From Paracandidimonas soli (GTDB lineage Bacteria; Pseudomonadota; Gammaproteobacteria; Burkholderiales; Burkholderiaceae_B): a stretch of 64,000 bases of DNA. The stretch spans positions 310,001-374,000 of the forward strand of contig NZ_SMBX01000002.1 of the NCBI RefSeq assembly GCF_004342005.1. The letters run 5' to 3'. The notes beneath the pieces were generated by a model. It had not been told where the DNA came from. It made no database searches and worked only from the letters and a program-made list of their open reading frames with translations. Below are positions 9,166 to 17,675 of the stretch, one piece after another. A program made the translations under genes and the position numbers. Each line of letters starts with the position of its first letter. Positions within the stretch are counted from its first letter, which is position 1.

Positions 9166-9618
9166 TCAGGGCGCAAAGCCCGGAGCGGTGTAATCCCCCA
9201 CAAGCTCTCCGGTGCGGATCGACTGAATCGCCCGCTCCACATGGTCCACGATGGGCAGGGGCGGCTCATCGGGCCTGCGCCACAGGAATCCCGCGCACTT
9301 GTGGGGCTCCCTGTTTTCCAACGTACCCGTCCATGTCCGGCACAAGAAGAAAAAACTGATGCGGTGCTGGTCCGAATCGCGGCGCATGACATGCCGGAGT
9401 TCGAGCGCATCCGTATCCACGGCGACGCCGGCTTCTTCCATGGCTTCGCGGATGGCGCATGCCTTGAGCGACTCGCCGGGCTCCAGGTGGCCGGCGACGA
9501 GCGAGAACTGTCCGTCCTTGTAGCCGGTGTTGGCCCGCCGGCTGAACAGCCATTCGCCTTTCTCGTTTTCGAAGATGATGTGCACGTCGACGACGGACAC
9601 GAGCCGTGCCTTTTTCAT
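9166..9618 (-). CDS. NUDIX hydrolase
   Basis: A 150-residue protein with a complete Nudix box: GHLEPGES, seven residues, then REAMEEAGV, the Mg2+-binding helix that hydrolyses nucleoside diphosphates linked to another group. The upstream segment VVDVHIIFENEKGEWLFSRR resembles pyrimidine- and ADP-ribose-type Nudix proteins, but the substrate is not determinable. The start is taken at ATG 9618 (MKKARLVSVVDVHI); a longer frame would add 61 basic residues with no family match. It lies just downstream of plsY on the same strand. Confidence 0.9.
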   Translation of the reverse strand: MKKARLVSVVDVHIIFENEKGEWLFSRRANTGYKDGQFSLVAGHLEPGESLKACAIREAMEEAGVAVDTDALELRHVMRRDSDQHRISFFFLCRTWTGTLENREPHKCAGFLWRRPDEPPLPIVDHVERAIQSIRTGELVGDYTAPGFAP

Positions 9619-9730
9619 CGCCGGGCCGCCCCAGGATGGAAACGCCCCCTTGGGGGCCAGCAAGCCGAAGGCGCGGCGTGGGGGCCTTTTTTCATTCCGT
9701 ATTGCCTTTGCCTGTCGTTCCGGCTTGCTG

Positions 9731-10378
9731 TCAGCGGGTTTTCTTCTTTTCCCCGATGCGGCTTTCCTTGCCCTGGAGCAGGCGCTGGATGTTGGCGCCA
9801 TGCCGCGAGATAAGCAGAGCGGAGATGATGAAGATGGCCAGGGTCACGCTGGTATCGCGTTCCCAGGCCACGTTGCTGCCGAAGATATGATAGAGCGGGG
9901 CGAAAACCGCGGCCAGCAGGGCCGCCAGGGAGGAATAGCGCGTGGCGTAGGCGACGATGAGCCAGGTGGCCGCGGTGGCCAGTCCGAGCCAGGGGGAAAT
10001 GGCGAGCAGCACGCCGAGCGCCGTGGCGACGCCTTTGCCCCCCTTGAATTTCAGGAAGAGGGGGTAGAGGTGGCCCAGGAATACGGCCAGCGCGCTGGCG
10101 GGGAAAACCCAATCGGGCAGCCCCTGGCTTTCCTGCAGATAGCCCGCGGCGCAAACCGCGACCAGGCCCTTCGCCATGTCTCCGAGCAGCGTGAGGATGG
10201 CGGCCGTCTTGTTGCCCGTGCGCAACACGTTGGTGGCGCCCGGATTGCCGGAGCCGAAGGTGCGCGGGTCTTTCAGGCCCATCAGGCGGCTGACGACGAC
10301 GGCAAAGGGGATAGATCCCGCCAGGTAGGACAGCAGAACGACAACAAGGCCGGACAGTACGGATAAACTGGATGTCAT
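9731..10378 (-). CDS. plsY: Glycerol-3-phosphate acyltransferase PlsY
   Basis: A 215-residue membrane protein with five hydrophobic segments. It carries the three PlsY motifs: [26 protein letters not shown] and [13 protein letters not shown]. It transfers the acyl group from acyl-phosphate to glycerol-3-phosphate, the first step of phospholipid synthesis. It is divergent from surE, with 112 bp between the start codons. The C-terminal tail is basic ([10 protein letters not shown]). Confidence 0.96.
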   Translation of the reverse strand: MTSSLSVLSGLVVVLLSYLAGSIPFAVVVSRLMGLKDPRTFGSGNPGATNVLRTGNKTAAILTLLGDMAKGLVAVCAAGYLQESQGLPDWVFPASALAVFLGHLYPLFLKFKGGKGVATALGVLLAISPWLGLATAATWLIVAYATRYSSLAALLAAVFAPLYHIFGSNVAWERDTSVTLAIFIISALLISRHGANIQRLLQGKESRIGEKKKTR

Positions 10379-10490
10379 GGTGACTCACCTCTCCTCGGAG
10401 GAGCTGATTCTAACGGCACTCCCACAAAACGCCAAAACGAACGGGTACAATCCCTGACGATTCGCAAGCATGAGCAAGAGTGTAAGGAAT

Positions 10491-11249
10491 ATGCGCATAC
10501 TGGTTTCAAACGACGATGGTTACAACGCAGCGGGAATCGAGGCGCTCGTGGATGCACTGGCGGGCCTTGGCGAGCTGACGGTGGTCGCGCCCGAAACCAA
10601 TTGCAGCGGCTCCTCCAACTCCCTGACGCTGAACCGGCCGCTGTCGGTCAGGCAGGCTCCCAACGGGTTCCACTATGTCAACGGCACGCCTTCCGATTGC
10701 GTGCACATCGCATTGACAGGCATCCTGGACTTCAGGCCCGATCTTATCGTGTCCGGCATCAACAACGGCGCCAACATGGGAGACGATACTCTGTATTCGG
10801 GCACCGTGGCCGCCGCGACCGAAGGGCATTTGTTCGGCATTCCCGCGATGGCGTTTTCCCTGGTGCAGAAAGGCTGGAAGCATCTCGACACGGCAGCGCG
10901 CATTGCAAGGCAGATTGTCGAACGCCATTTGCAGGAGCCGATCGACGGCAGCACCTTGCTCAATGTGAATATACCTGCGGTGCCGTACCAGGTACTGCAG
11001 GGCATGCGCGTCACGCGCCTGGGCAAGCGCCATCCGTCGGAGCCCGTTATCCGCAGCAGCACGCCGTACGGCGATCCTGTCTACTGGATAGGTCCGGTGG
11101 GCGGTGTCTCCGACAACGCGACGGATACGGATTTCGGCGCGACGGGGCATAATATGGTGTCCATCACGCCATTGAAATTCGATCTTACCCATTACGAGCA
11201 ACTGGAGAAGATCCGTTCCTGGGCAGAAAAGTCATGCGCAAGCCTCTAG
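10491..11249 (+). CDS. surE: 5'/3'-nucleotidase SurE
   Basis: A 252-residue metal-dependent nucleotidase that dephosphorylates nucleoside monophosphates and short polyphosphates. Metal ligands are in [13 protein letters not shown] (D8, D9 region) with the SSNS loop and [22 protein letters not shown] block. I choose ATG 10491 because it gives the family N-terminus and has AAGGA five bases upstream; the ATG at 10470 would add seven residues. It heads surE-pcm-nlpD; its last 16 bases overlap pcm. Confidence 0.96.
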   Translation: MRILVSNDDGYNAAGIEALVDALAGLGELTVVAPETNCSGSSNSLTLNRPLSVRQAPNGFHYVNGTPSDCVHIALTGILDFRPDLIVSGINNGANMGDDTLYSGTVAAATEGHLFGIPAMAFSLVQKGWKHLDTAARIARQIVERHLQEPIDGSTLLNVNIPAVPYQVLQGMRVTRLGKRHPSEPVIRSSTPYGDPVYWIGPVGGVSDNATDTDFGATGHNMVSITPLKFDLTHYEQLEKIRSWAEKSCASL

Positions 11250-12067
11250 CGCCCGGCGCCATCCACGGATTCTCCCGTTTCGGGCGCAGCACGAGCGGCC
11301 AGCAGGCGTTCACGCCGGCCAACAGCAATACGCGGATTTCCGCGCCCGGGGCCATGCAGCGTCCGGTGGCTGCCGCGCTTGCAGCGGCAAAAGCGCCGCA
11401 GGCACCATCAACAATGGTCAATTTGGGTTTGAACTCGGATCGTTCGCGTGGCATGATGGTCGAGCGCCTGCGAAAGCAGGGTATCGTCGACGATCGCGTT
11501 CTGGCAGCCATGCTGGCGGTTCCGCGCCATCTGTTCGTGGATCAGGGGCTTGCCAGCCGCGCCTATGAAGATGCCGCACTGCCTATCGGATTCGGGCAGA
11601 CCATTTCCCAGCCTTGGGTCGTGGCACGCATGATTTCCGCCGTATTGCATGAGCGCTCGCCTGCCAGGGTGTTGGAGGTCGGTGCGGGTTGCGGCTACCA
11701 GGCGGCTGTTCTTGCGCATGTGACCAGGGAGGTGTTCGCCGTCGAGCGCATCCGCGGGCTTTACGACATGGCTCGGGAACATTTGAAGGCCCTGAAGCTC
11801 AATAACAGGGTTCGTCTTTCGTTCGGAGATGGTACGCTGGGAGTCTCGTCGGCTGCGCCTTTCGATGCTATCGTGGTTGCCGCCGCCGGGCTGGAGATTC
11901 CGCGCGGCCTGCTGGAGCAGCTTGCCATCGGTGCGCGGCTGATTGCGCCCGAGGGCGGGGTGTCGCAGCGCCTCGTGCTGATCGAGCGCACAGGCAAGGC
12001 GTCATGGCGGCGTGAAGAGCTCGAGCAGGTCCGGTTCGTACCGTTGCGTTCCGGCATACAGGCTTAG
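11234..12067 (+). CDS. pcm: Protein-L-isoaspartate O-methyltransferase
   Basis: A SAM-dependent methyltransferase that repairs isoaspartyl residues in aged proteins. The catalytic domain (about residues 70-275) holds [10 protein letters not shown] and the SAM motif [18 protein letters not shown]. The product is 277 residues, about 70 longer than E. coli Pcm; the extra N-terminal segment is rich in Ala, Pro and Ser and appears disordered, a form common in Bordetella/Burkholderia relatives. Translation is probably coupled to surE, with which it overlaps by 16 bp. A later start such as ATG 11414 ([10 protein letters not shown]) would give the minimal enzyme. Confidence 0.92.
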   Translation: MRKPLAPGAIHGFSRFGRSTSGQQAFTPANSNTRISAPGAMQRPVAAALAAAKAPQAPSTMVNLGLNSDRSRGMMVERLRKQGIVDDRVLAAMLAVPRHLFVDQGLASRAYEDAALPIGFGQTISQPWVVARMISAVLHERSPARVLEVGAGCGYQAAVLAHVTREVFAVERIRGLYDMAREHLKALKLNNRVRLSFGDGTLGVSSAAPFDAIVVAAAGLEIPRGLLEQLAIGARLIAPEGGVSQRLVLIERTGKASWRREELEQVRFVPLRSGIQA

Positions 12068-12113
12068 ACTCGAAGTACAGGCTTGGATTCAAAGATTCAT
12101 CTAGGAGATTCAT

Positions 12114-12968
12114 ATGCACGCAGGGATATCCGCTCCGTGCTTTGCGGTACGTTCTGATGTGTCCGGCATCGCCGGCAGGAAAACGTTCGTGGCGCTGCTG
12201 GTGGTTGCCGCCGCGCTGGCGGGGTGCTCTTCGCGCATGTCGCCGGCCCCGGTCACGGACCTGACGCAGGGACCGCCCGCAACGGACAATGCCATCAACA
12301 TGGCAGGAAAGACATATACCGTACGCGCCGGCGATACGCTCTACAAAATCTCGCAAAGCACCGGGGTCGACGTCAGCACGCTGGTCAGGCTCAATAGCAT
12401 CTCGGATCCGAGCCAGTTGAGGATCGGGCAGGTGCTCAGGCTGGGTGGCAGCGCGAACGTCGCCACGGGTCCGTCGCCCACGCCGGCGCCGACCCAGGCC
12501 CCAGGCACGGAAACCCCCCCGGCCCCGCCTGCGTCGACGCCGGCTCCCGTGACGCCGGTGACGCCGTCGGTGCCCGCAAGCGCGCCGCGCGCCAGCGATG
12601 CGGCCCTGATCCAATGGAGCTGGCCGTCCGGCGGCAAGATCATCCAGGGGTTCAATGCGAACACCAAGGGCATCGACATCGAAGGCGCGGAAGGCGATCC
12701 CGTCCAGGCCGCCGCCGATGGCAAGGTCATGTATGCGGGCAATGGCGTGCGCGGCCTGGGCAATCTGATCCTGCTGGGCCACAGTGATGGTTTCATCACG
12801 GCGTATGCGCACAATCAGACGCTGCTGGTCAAGACGGGCGAACAGGTCAAGAAGGGCGCGAAGATTGCGACTATCGGCCAGACGGATACCACTTCTCCGC
12901 GCCTGCATTTTGAAATCCGCCGCAGGGGTACGCCGGTCAATCCGCTGTCCTATCTGCCGTCGCGCTGA
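12114..12968 (+). CDS. nlpD: Lipoprotein NlpD (LysM + degenerate LytM), amidase activator
   Basis: A 284-residue lipoprotein with a signal ending in a lipobox (ALAGC, Cys about 38). It has a LysM domain (YTVRAGDTLYKISQSTGVD, about 68-115), a Pro/Thr-rich linker and a C-terminal LytM domain (about 165-284). One metal ligand position is changed (NTKGIDI instead of HxxxD), fitting the non-catalytic activators that switch on AmiC during septum cleavage. It follows pcm by 46 bp. In many beta- and gammaproteobacteria rpoS comes next; here the next gene is an exonuclease only 11 bp away. Confidence 0.92.
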   Translation: MHAGISAPCFAVRSDVSGIAGRKTFVALLVVAAALAGCSSRMSPAPVTDLTQGPPATDNAINMAGKTYTVRAGDTLYKISQSTGVDVSTLVRLNSISDPSQLRIGQVLRLGGSANVATGPSPTPAPTQAPGTETPPAPPASTPAPVTPVTPSVPASAPRASDAALIQWSWPSGGKIIQGFNANTKGIDIEGAEGDPVQAAADGKVMYAGNGVRGLGNLILLGHSDGFITAYAHNQTLLVKTGEQVKKGAKIATIGQTDTTSPRLHFEIRRRGTPVNPLSYLPSR

Positions 12969-12979
12969 CCGGAAGCCTC

Positions 12980-13765
12980 ATGATACCTACGCTGGTTTTC
13001 GATCTTGAGACCATCCCCGATGCCGATGCGCTGCGCAAGCTCAACGGCTGGGGCGGCGAAATGGACGATGTGCAGGTGGTGGAAAAGGCGCTTGCCGAGC
13101 GTCAGGCTTCCCATGGCAGTGATTTTCTGCCACTGCACTTGCACAAGATCGCCGTCATCGGCGCAGTGTTCCGCGACGACCAGGGTTTTCGGGTGCGTAC
13201 CATCGGTCAGGACGGAGACCCCGAATCTGCGCTGATCTCGGGCTTCTTCAAGACGATCGAGCGCTATGTGCCCCGGCTGGTCAGTTGGAACGGGTCCGGT
13301 TTCGACCTGCCCGTCCTGCACTATCGCAGTCTGATCCACGGCGTGCAGGCGCCGCGCTACTGGGATACCGGCGAGGACGACCGCGATTTCAAGTTCAACA
13401 ACTACATCAATCGCTATCACAATCGCCATATCGACCTGATGGATTTGCTGGCCAAGTTCAACGGCAGGGCCAATGCCCCCATGGACGATCTTGCCAGGCT
13501 GTGCGGCTTCCCCGGCAAGCTCGGCATGGACGGCAGCCAGGTCTGGCGCGCCTGGGCGGCAGGAGAACGCGACAGCGTCCGCGCCTATTGCGAAACCGAT
13601 GTGGTCAATACCTGGCTGCTGTTCTGCCGGTACAGGCTGATCAAGGGCGAGCTGGACCGCCAGGCCTACGAGGCCGAGGTGCAGCTCGTGCGCGATACCC
13701 TGCTGGAAAGCGATGCGGACCACTGGCTTGAGTACCTGGAGGCCTGGGACGGAGCCCAGGACTGA
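12980..13765 (+). CDS. Predicted 3'-5' exonuclease related to the PolB exonuclease domain
   Basis: A 261-residue protein with a DnaQ-like fold of the PolB type. Exo I is FDLETIPD (D8, E10), Exo II lies around LVSWNGSGFDLPVLHYRS, and Exo III is YCETDVVNTWLLF, so the acidic residues for two-metal catalysis are present. Family members are stand-alone proteins of unproved cellular role, probably in DNA or RNA processing. It starts 11 bp after nlpD and is presumably in the same transcript. This gene often sits between rpoS and rlmD in related genomes. Confidence 0.88.
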   Translation: MIPTLVFDLETIPDADALRKLNGWGGEMDDVQVVEKALAERQASHGSDFLPLHLHKIAVIGAVFRDDQGFRVRTIGQDGDPESALISGFFKTIERYVPRLVSWNGSGFDLPVLHYRSLIHGVQAPRYWDTGEDDRDFKFNNYINRYHNRHIDLMDLLAKFNGRANAPMDDLARLCGFPGKLGMDGSQVWRAWAAGERDSVRAYCETDVVNTWLLFCRYRLIKGELDRQAYEAEVQLVRDTLLESDADHWLEYLEAWDGAQD

Positions 13766-13820
13766 AACCGGCTGAAAGATCGGGGCCCCTGCCTGAAACA
13801 GGCTCGAAATGGCCCGGACA

Positions 13821-13850
13821 CCATACTGGAGGCTCTTCAATCCAGTATGG
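13821..13850. promoter_or_regulatory. Perfect 10-bp inverted repeat directly before the Spy-like gene
   Basis: CCATACTGGA and TCCAGTATGG are exact reverse complements separated by 10 bases, and the ATG follows 9 bases later. It could be an operator for a two-component or other regulator, or a leader hairpin over the ribosome binding site. No T-run follows, so it is not a standard terminator. Confidence 0.7.
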
Positions 13851-13859
13851 AGCACGCAC

Positions 13860-14483
13860 ATGACATCCCGTATTGTTACCCTGAAATCCGCATTGCTGGC
13901 TGTCGTGGCCGGCGGTCTCGTTGGCGCCGCCGGCGTTTCGTCCGCTGCGTCTCCTGCAACGGCTACGTTGCTGGCTCCCGTGACGGTGCTTGCTTCCGCC
14001 GATGCGGGCAAGGCCGACGCCAAAGACAGCAAGGAAGGCAGGCGCCACCATGCGAAACGCTGGGGCGGCAACGCATTGATGATCCCCGGCATCGGTCCCC
14101 TGAGCGGCAAGGTGCTCAAGGATCTGGAACTGACGGACGCGCAGAAAACGCTGCTGGAGGACGCCAGGAAGGCCCAGAACACATTGCATGAAGAAAGGCG
14201 CGAGCTGATGAAGCAGGCCTTCGAGAGCAGGGATGCTCAATTGAAGGAAGGCAAGCTGGACCCCAGGGCGGCCATCGGCGCCATGGAAGCGGCGCATGAG
14301 GCGCAGGCCGGCAAGCGCAAGGAAGTGCAGGAAAAATGGCTGGCCCTGTGGGATGCGCTGCAGCCCGCCCAGCAGGAAAAAATCGCGCAGCACTTGAAGG
14401 ACGGCAAGGGCCGCCACGACAGGATGCATCGCGGCGAGGGGCGTGAGCACCCACGTCACGAAGGCGGTCCCCAGGCATCCTGA
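13860..14483 (+). CDS. Periplasmic Spy/CpxP-like protein
   Basis: A 207-residue protein with a Sec signal peptide (cleavage likely near SSAASPA, about 30) and a highly charged, helical mature part. It contains LELTDAQKTLLEDARKA and LWDALQPAQQEKIAQHL, the LTxxQ-type repeats seen in Spy and CpxP. Spy is an ATP-independent periplasmic chaperone and CpxP an inhibitor of CpxA; which role applies is not clear. The C-terminus is rich in His, Arg and Asp (RHDRMHRGEGREHPRHEGG), suggesting metal binding. The stop codon opens copy 2 of the 17-bp repeat. Confidence 0.75.
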   Translation: MTSRIVTLKSALLAVVAGGLVGAAGVSSAASPATATLLAPVTVLASADAGKADAKDSKEGRRHHAKRWGGNALMIPGIGPLSGKVLKDLELTDAQKTLLEDARKAQNTLHEERRELMKQAFESRDAQLKEGKLDPRAAIGAMEAAHEAQAGKRKEVQEKWLALWDALQPAQQEKIAQHLKDGKGRHDRMHRGEGREHPRHEGGPQAS

Positions 14484-14497
14484 CCACGCGCCCAAGC
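14481..14497 (+). repeat. Stop-codon-associated repeat, copy 2
   Basis: TGACCACGCGCCCAAGC, its TGA being the stop of the Spy-like gene. The following bases (TCAAGCCGCGCCGTTCACTG) resemble those after copy 1 and can form a short CCGC/GCGG stem. Confidence 0.85.
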
Positions 14498-14532
14498 TCA
14501 AGCCGCGCCGTTCACTGCGGGAGGCCTGCAAC

Positions 14533-14562
14533 AAGGGCGGCATGCCATGGCATGCCGCCCTT
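14533..14562. terminator. Perfect 30-bp palindrome, probable terminator of the Spy-like gene
   Basis: The arm AAGGGCGGCATGCCA is followed at once by its exact reverse complement. It sits 50 bp after the Spy-like gene and 117 bp before rlmD. The outer AA/TT pairs and the T-rich bases that follow fit a terminator, but the U-run is poor. Confidence 0.6.
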
Positions 14563-14679
14563 TGCGTTTGCACTGCCGGAAGATACCGCATTCCATCGCA
14601 CGATCCGGATCGCCGGACTCGACGGAAACAGGGTAATAATGTCAAAATCAAAAGTTATCCTTGTTTTGCCTGAAAGCGA

Positions 14680-15987
14680 ATGTCCGAACTCTACGAAATC
14701 GAATCCCTGGACCTTGATGCGCGCGGTATTGCCGTAAAGGACGGCAAGCGCGTGCTGGTCGATTCCGCCTTGCCGGGCGAGCGCGTCATGGCGCACAAGG
14801 TCAAGCTGGGTACGGAATACGACAAGGCCAGGCTTGATCGGGTGGTGCGCCGTTCCGCGCAGCGCGTCGAGCCTCCCTGTCCTTATTTCGGCGTCTGCGG
14901 CGGCTGCAAGATGCAGCATCTGGAACCTGCGGCGCAGGTGGCGGTGAAGCAGCGGGTGCTCGAAGAGGCCTTCCAGGAGCAAGGCAGCCTGAAGATCGGG
15001 CATGTGCTTGCGCCGATGCACGGCCCGTACTGGAACTACCGCTATCGCGCGCGTCTTTCCGTGCGCAGGGTGGTCAAGAAAGGCGGGATGCTGGTCGGGT
15101 TCCGCGAACGCAATGGCAGCTATGTGACGGACATGGCTTCCTGTCGTATTTTGCCGGTTCATGTGTCCGATATGCTGGTGCCTCTGCGCGAACTGATCGG
15201 CGGCCTGTCGAACCCGCATCGCTATCCGCAGATCGAAGTTTCCGTCGGCGACCGCACGACGGCGCTGGTGCTGCGTCACCTGGAACCCCTGACGGAAGAC
15301 GATCTGTCCGCCTTGCGGGCATTCGGCGAGACCTGGAACGTGAGCTGGTGGCTGCAGCCCAAGGGGCCGGAAACCGTGGCGCCGCTGGATCCTGCCCGTG
15401 TCGAAGATCTGGCCTATGAATTGCCGGAATATGGCTTGCGCATGGTCTACAGGCCGACGGATTTCACTCAGGTCAACCCGCATATCAATCGCATGCTGAT
15501 CCAGCGCGCCATCCGTCTGCTGGAACCGGGTCCGCAGGATCGGGTCGCGGATCTGTTCTGCGGACTGGGCAATTTTTCGTTGCCGTTGGCAAGGGTTGCC
15601 GGCAGCGTGCTGGGCGTTGAAGGCAGCAAGGCCCTGACCGAGCGCGCCATGCAGGGTGCTGTCCTGCATGGCTTGCAGGACAAGGCGGCATTCGGGATGC
15701 TGAATCTGTTCGAGGTGGATGCGGGCTGGCTGCGCAGTCTGGGCTATTTCGACCGCATGCTGATCGATCCGCCCAGGGAGGGCGCGGAAGCGGTCTCTCT
15801 GGCGTTGGCCGAACTGACGCCGGACGAGCGCCCGAAGCGCATCGTCTACGTCTCCTGTAATCCCGTCACCCTGGCCAGGGACGCCGCGATACTCGTGCAT
15901 CGCGGCAAATACCGCCTGCGTTCGGCCGGCGTGGTCAACATGTTCCCGCATACGGGGCATGTGGAGTCCATGGCGGTATTCGAGTGA
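14680..15987 (+). CDS. rlmD: 23S rRNA (uracil1939-C5)-methyltransferase RlmD
   Basis: A 435-residue RNA methyltransferase. An N-terminal TRAM domain (about 1-60) is followed by an iron-sulfur site PCPYFGVCGGCKMQH with the expected cysteines. The SAM fold has DLFCGLGNFSLPLA, and the catalytic site is VSCNPVTLARD. It methylates U1939 of 23S rRNA. The gene stands in the conserved nlpD-exonuclease-rlmD neighbourhood. A bidirectional hairpin separates it from convergent argH. Confidence 0.95.
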   Translation: MSELYEIESLDLDARGIAVKDGKRVLVDSALPGERVMAHKVKLGTEYDKARLDRVVRRSAQRVEPPCPYFGVCGGCKMQHLEPAAQVAVKQRVLEEAFQEQGSLKIGHVLAPMHGPYWNYRYRARLSVRRVVKKGGMLVGFRERNGSYVTDMASCRILPVHVSDMLVPLRELIGGLSNPHRYPQIEVSVGDRTTALVLRHLEPLTEDDLSALRAFGETWNVSWWLQPKGPETVAPLDPARVEDLAYELPEYGLRMVYRPTDFTQVNPHINRMLIQRAIRLLEPGPQDRVADLFCGLGNFSLPLARVAGSVLGVEGSKALTERAMQGAVLHGLQDKAAFGMLNLFEVDAGWLRSLGYFDRMLIDPPREGAEAVSLALAELTPDERPKRIVYVSCNPVTLARDAAILVHRGKYRLRSAGVVNMFPHTGHVESMAVFE

Positions 15988-16050
15988 TGCCGCTCCGGCG
16001 CGAAGCCGCGCCGGAATCTGTTTTATCCGGGACTGGGCTCCAGGAAATGA

Positions 16051-16075
16051 AAATGCCGGCCTGGAGCCGGCATTT
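16051..16075. terminator. Bidirectional terminator between rlmD and argH
   Basis: AAATGCCGGC and GCCGGCATTT form a perfect 10-bp stem around a five-base loop, with A and T runs on both edges. It lies between two convergent genes. Confidence 0.8.
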
Positions 16076-16104
16076 GTGCATTCACGCCTTTGATGCGGAG
16101 GGCA

Positions 16105-17499
16105 TCACTGATATTGCGCCAGGATGCGGCGGGCTTCTTCCATGACGCGTTCGGGCGCGGTTCCGCCGATATGGTTGCGTGCGGCGATCGAGCCTTCCAG
16201 CGTCAGGACCTGGTAGATGTCGTCGCCGATGGATGCATGGAACTGCTGCAGCTCGTTCAGCGGCAGGTCGGACAGGTCGCAGCCCTTGGCTTCGCAGGTA
16301 CGCACGGCATGGGCCACGGCCTCGTGGGCATCGCGGAAGGGCACGCCTTTCTTGACCAGGTAGTCGGCAAGATCGGTTGCGGTGGCAAAGCCTTGCAGCG
16401 CCGCCGAGCGCATGGCTTCGGCGTTGACGCGGATGCCGTCGACCAGGTCGACGAAAATGGTCAGCGTGTCGCGGATGGTGTCGGCCGAGTCGAACAGGCC
16501 TTCCTTGTCTTCCTGGTTGTCCTTGTTGTAGGCCAGGGGCTGGCCCTTCATGAGGGTCAGCAGGGCCATCAGATGGCCGTTGACGCGGCCGGTCTTGCCG
16601 CGCGCCAGCTCGGGAACGTCGGGATTCTTCTTTTGCGGCATGATGGAACTGCCGGTGCAGAAGCGGTCGGCCAGGTCGATGAAGCCCACACGCGGACTCA
16701 TCCACAGGACCAGCTCTTCGGAGAAGCGGGAAATGTGTACCATGATCAGCGCGGCGGCCGAGCAGAACTCAATGGCGAAATCACGGTCGGAAACGGCATC
16801 CAGCGAGTTGCGCGCCACGCCGTCGAATTCCAGCGTCTTCGCGACGCGTTCGCGGTCGATGGGGTAAGTGGTGCCGGCCAGGGCGGCAGCGCCCAGCGGC
16901 AGGCGGTTGACCCGTTTGCGGGTGTCGGCAAGGCGTTCGGCGTCGCGGCCGAACATTTCCGCGTATGCCAGCAGGTGATGGCCGAACGTGACGGGCTGGG
17001 CGACCTGCAGGTGGGTGAAGCCCGGCAGGATGGTTGCCGCATGCGTTAGGGCAAGGGTCGCCAGCTTGGCGCGCAGTTGTCCGAGCAGCTGGATGGCGAT
17101 GTCGATTTCGCTGCGCAGCCAGAGACGGATGTCGGTGGCGACCTGGTCGTTGCGGGAGCGGCCCGTGTGAAGGCGCTTGCCGGCATCGCCGATCAGTTCG
17201 ACCAGGCGCTTTTCGATATTCAGGTGCACGTCTTCCAGGTCGAGCGACCATTCGAACCGGTCGAGCTCGATTTCTTCGAGGATGCGCGCCATGCCGCGCT
17301 CGATGGCTGTCTTGTCTTCCTGGGTTATGACACCGACGGCGGCAAGCATGTCGGCATGCGCCAGGGACCCCTGGATGTCGAACAGGGCCAGGCGCTTGTC
17401 GAAATCGACCGAAGCGGTATAGCGCTTGACGAGATCGGAGACTGGTTCGGAGAAACGGGCGGACCACGCCTGGGCTTTGTTGTCGAACTGGTTTTGCAT
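16105..17499 (-). CDS. argH: Argininosuccinate lyase
   Basis: A 464-residue enzyme of the fumarase/aspartase superfamily that splits argininosuccinate into arginine and fumarate, the last step of arginine synthesis. The signature loop [12 protein letters not shown] carries the catalytic serine, and [12 protein letters not shown] holds the substrate-binding residues. It is a single gene, convergent with rlmD. A TATAAT box on the minus strand (17532-17537), about 33 bp before the start codon, is the likely -10 element. Confidence 0.97.
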   Translation of the reverse strand: MQNQFDNKAQAWSARFSEPVSDLVKRYTASVDFDKRLALFDIQGSLAHADMLAAVGVITQEDKTAIERGMARILEEIELDRFEWSLDLEDVHLNIEKRLVELIGDAGKRLHTGRSRNDQVATDIRLWLRSEIDIAIQLLGQLRAKLATLALTHAATILPGFTHLQVAQPVTFGHHLLAYAEMFGRDAERLADTRKRVNRLPLGAAALAGTTYPIDRERVAKTLEFDGVARNSLDAVSDRDFAIEFCSAAALIMVHISRFSEELVLWMSPRVGFIDLADRFCTGSSIMPQKKNPDVPELARGKTGRVNGHLMALLTLMKGQPLAYNKDNQEDKEGLFDSADTIRDTLTIFVDLVDGIRVNAEAMRSAALQGFATATDLADYLVKKGVPFRDAHEAVAHAVRTCEAKGCDLSDLPLNELQQFHASIGDDIYQVLTLEGSIAARNHIGGTAPERVMEEARRILAQYQ

Positions 17500-17531
17500 G
17501 GGAGATTCTGGCGGTTGAAATAATACGGATC

Positions 17532-17537
17532 ATTATA
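17532..17537 (-). promoter_or_regulatory. Putative -10 box of argH
   Basis: A perfect TATAAT on the minus strand, 33 bp upstream of the argH start. No good -35 element is seen at 16-18 bp. Confidence 0.5.
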
Positions 17538-17675
17538 GATGAGCCGGCCTGCGCTTGGCGCGGGCAGTGGTTCCGGGTCCCGCCAATGCCTGGATTGCAG
17601 GTTATAGTTTCGGCCGCAAACAGGCTGCGGTATGCTGCCGTTGTCACCTTACGCAATGCAGTAAACAGGGGAAAA

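Noticed and set aside
17500-17675. tRNA or small RNA gene between argH and the YbdG-type gene
   Set aside because: No cloverleaf or terminator could be traced; only a TATAAT for argH was found.
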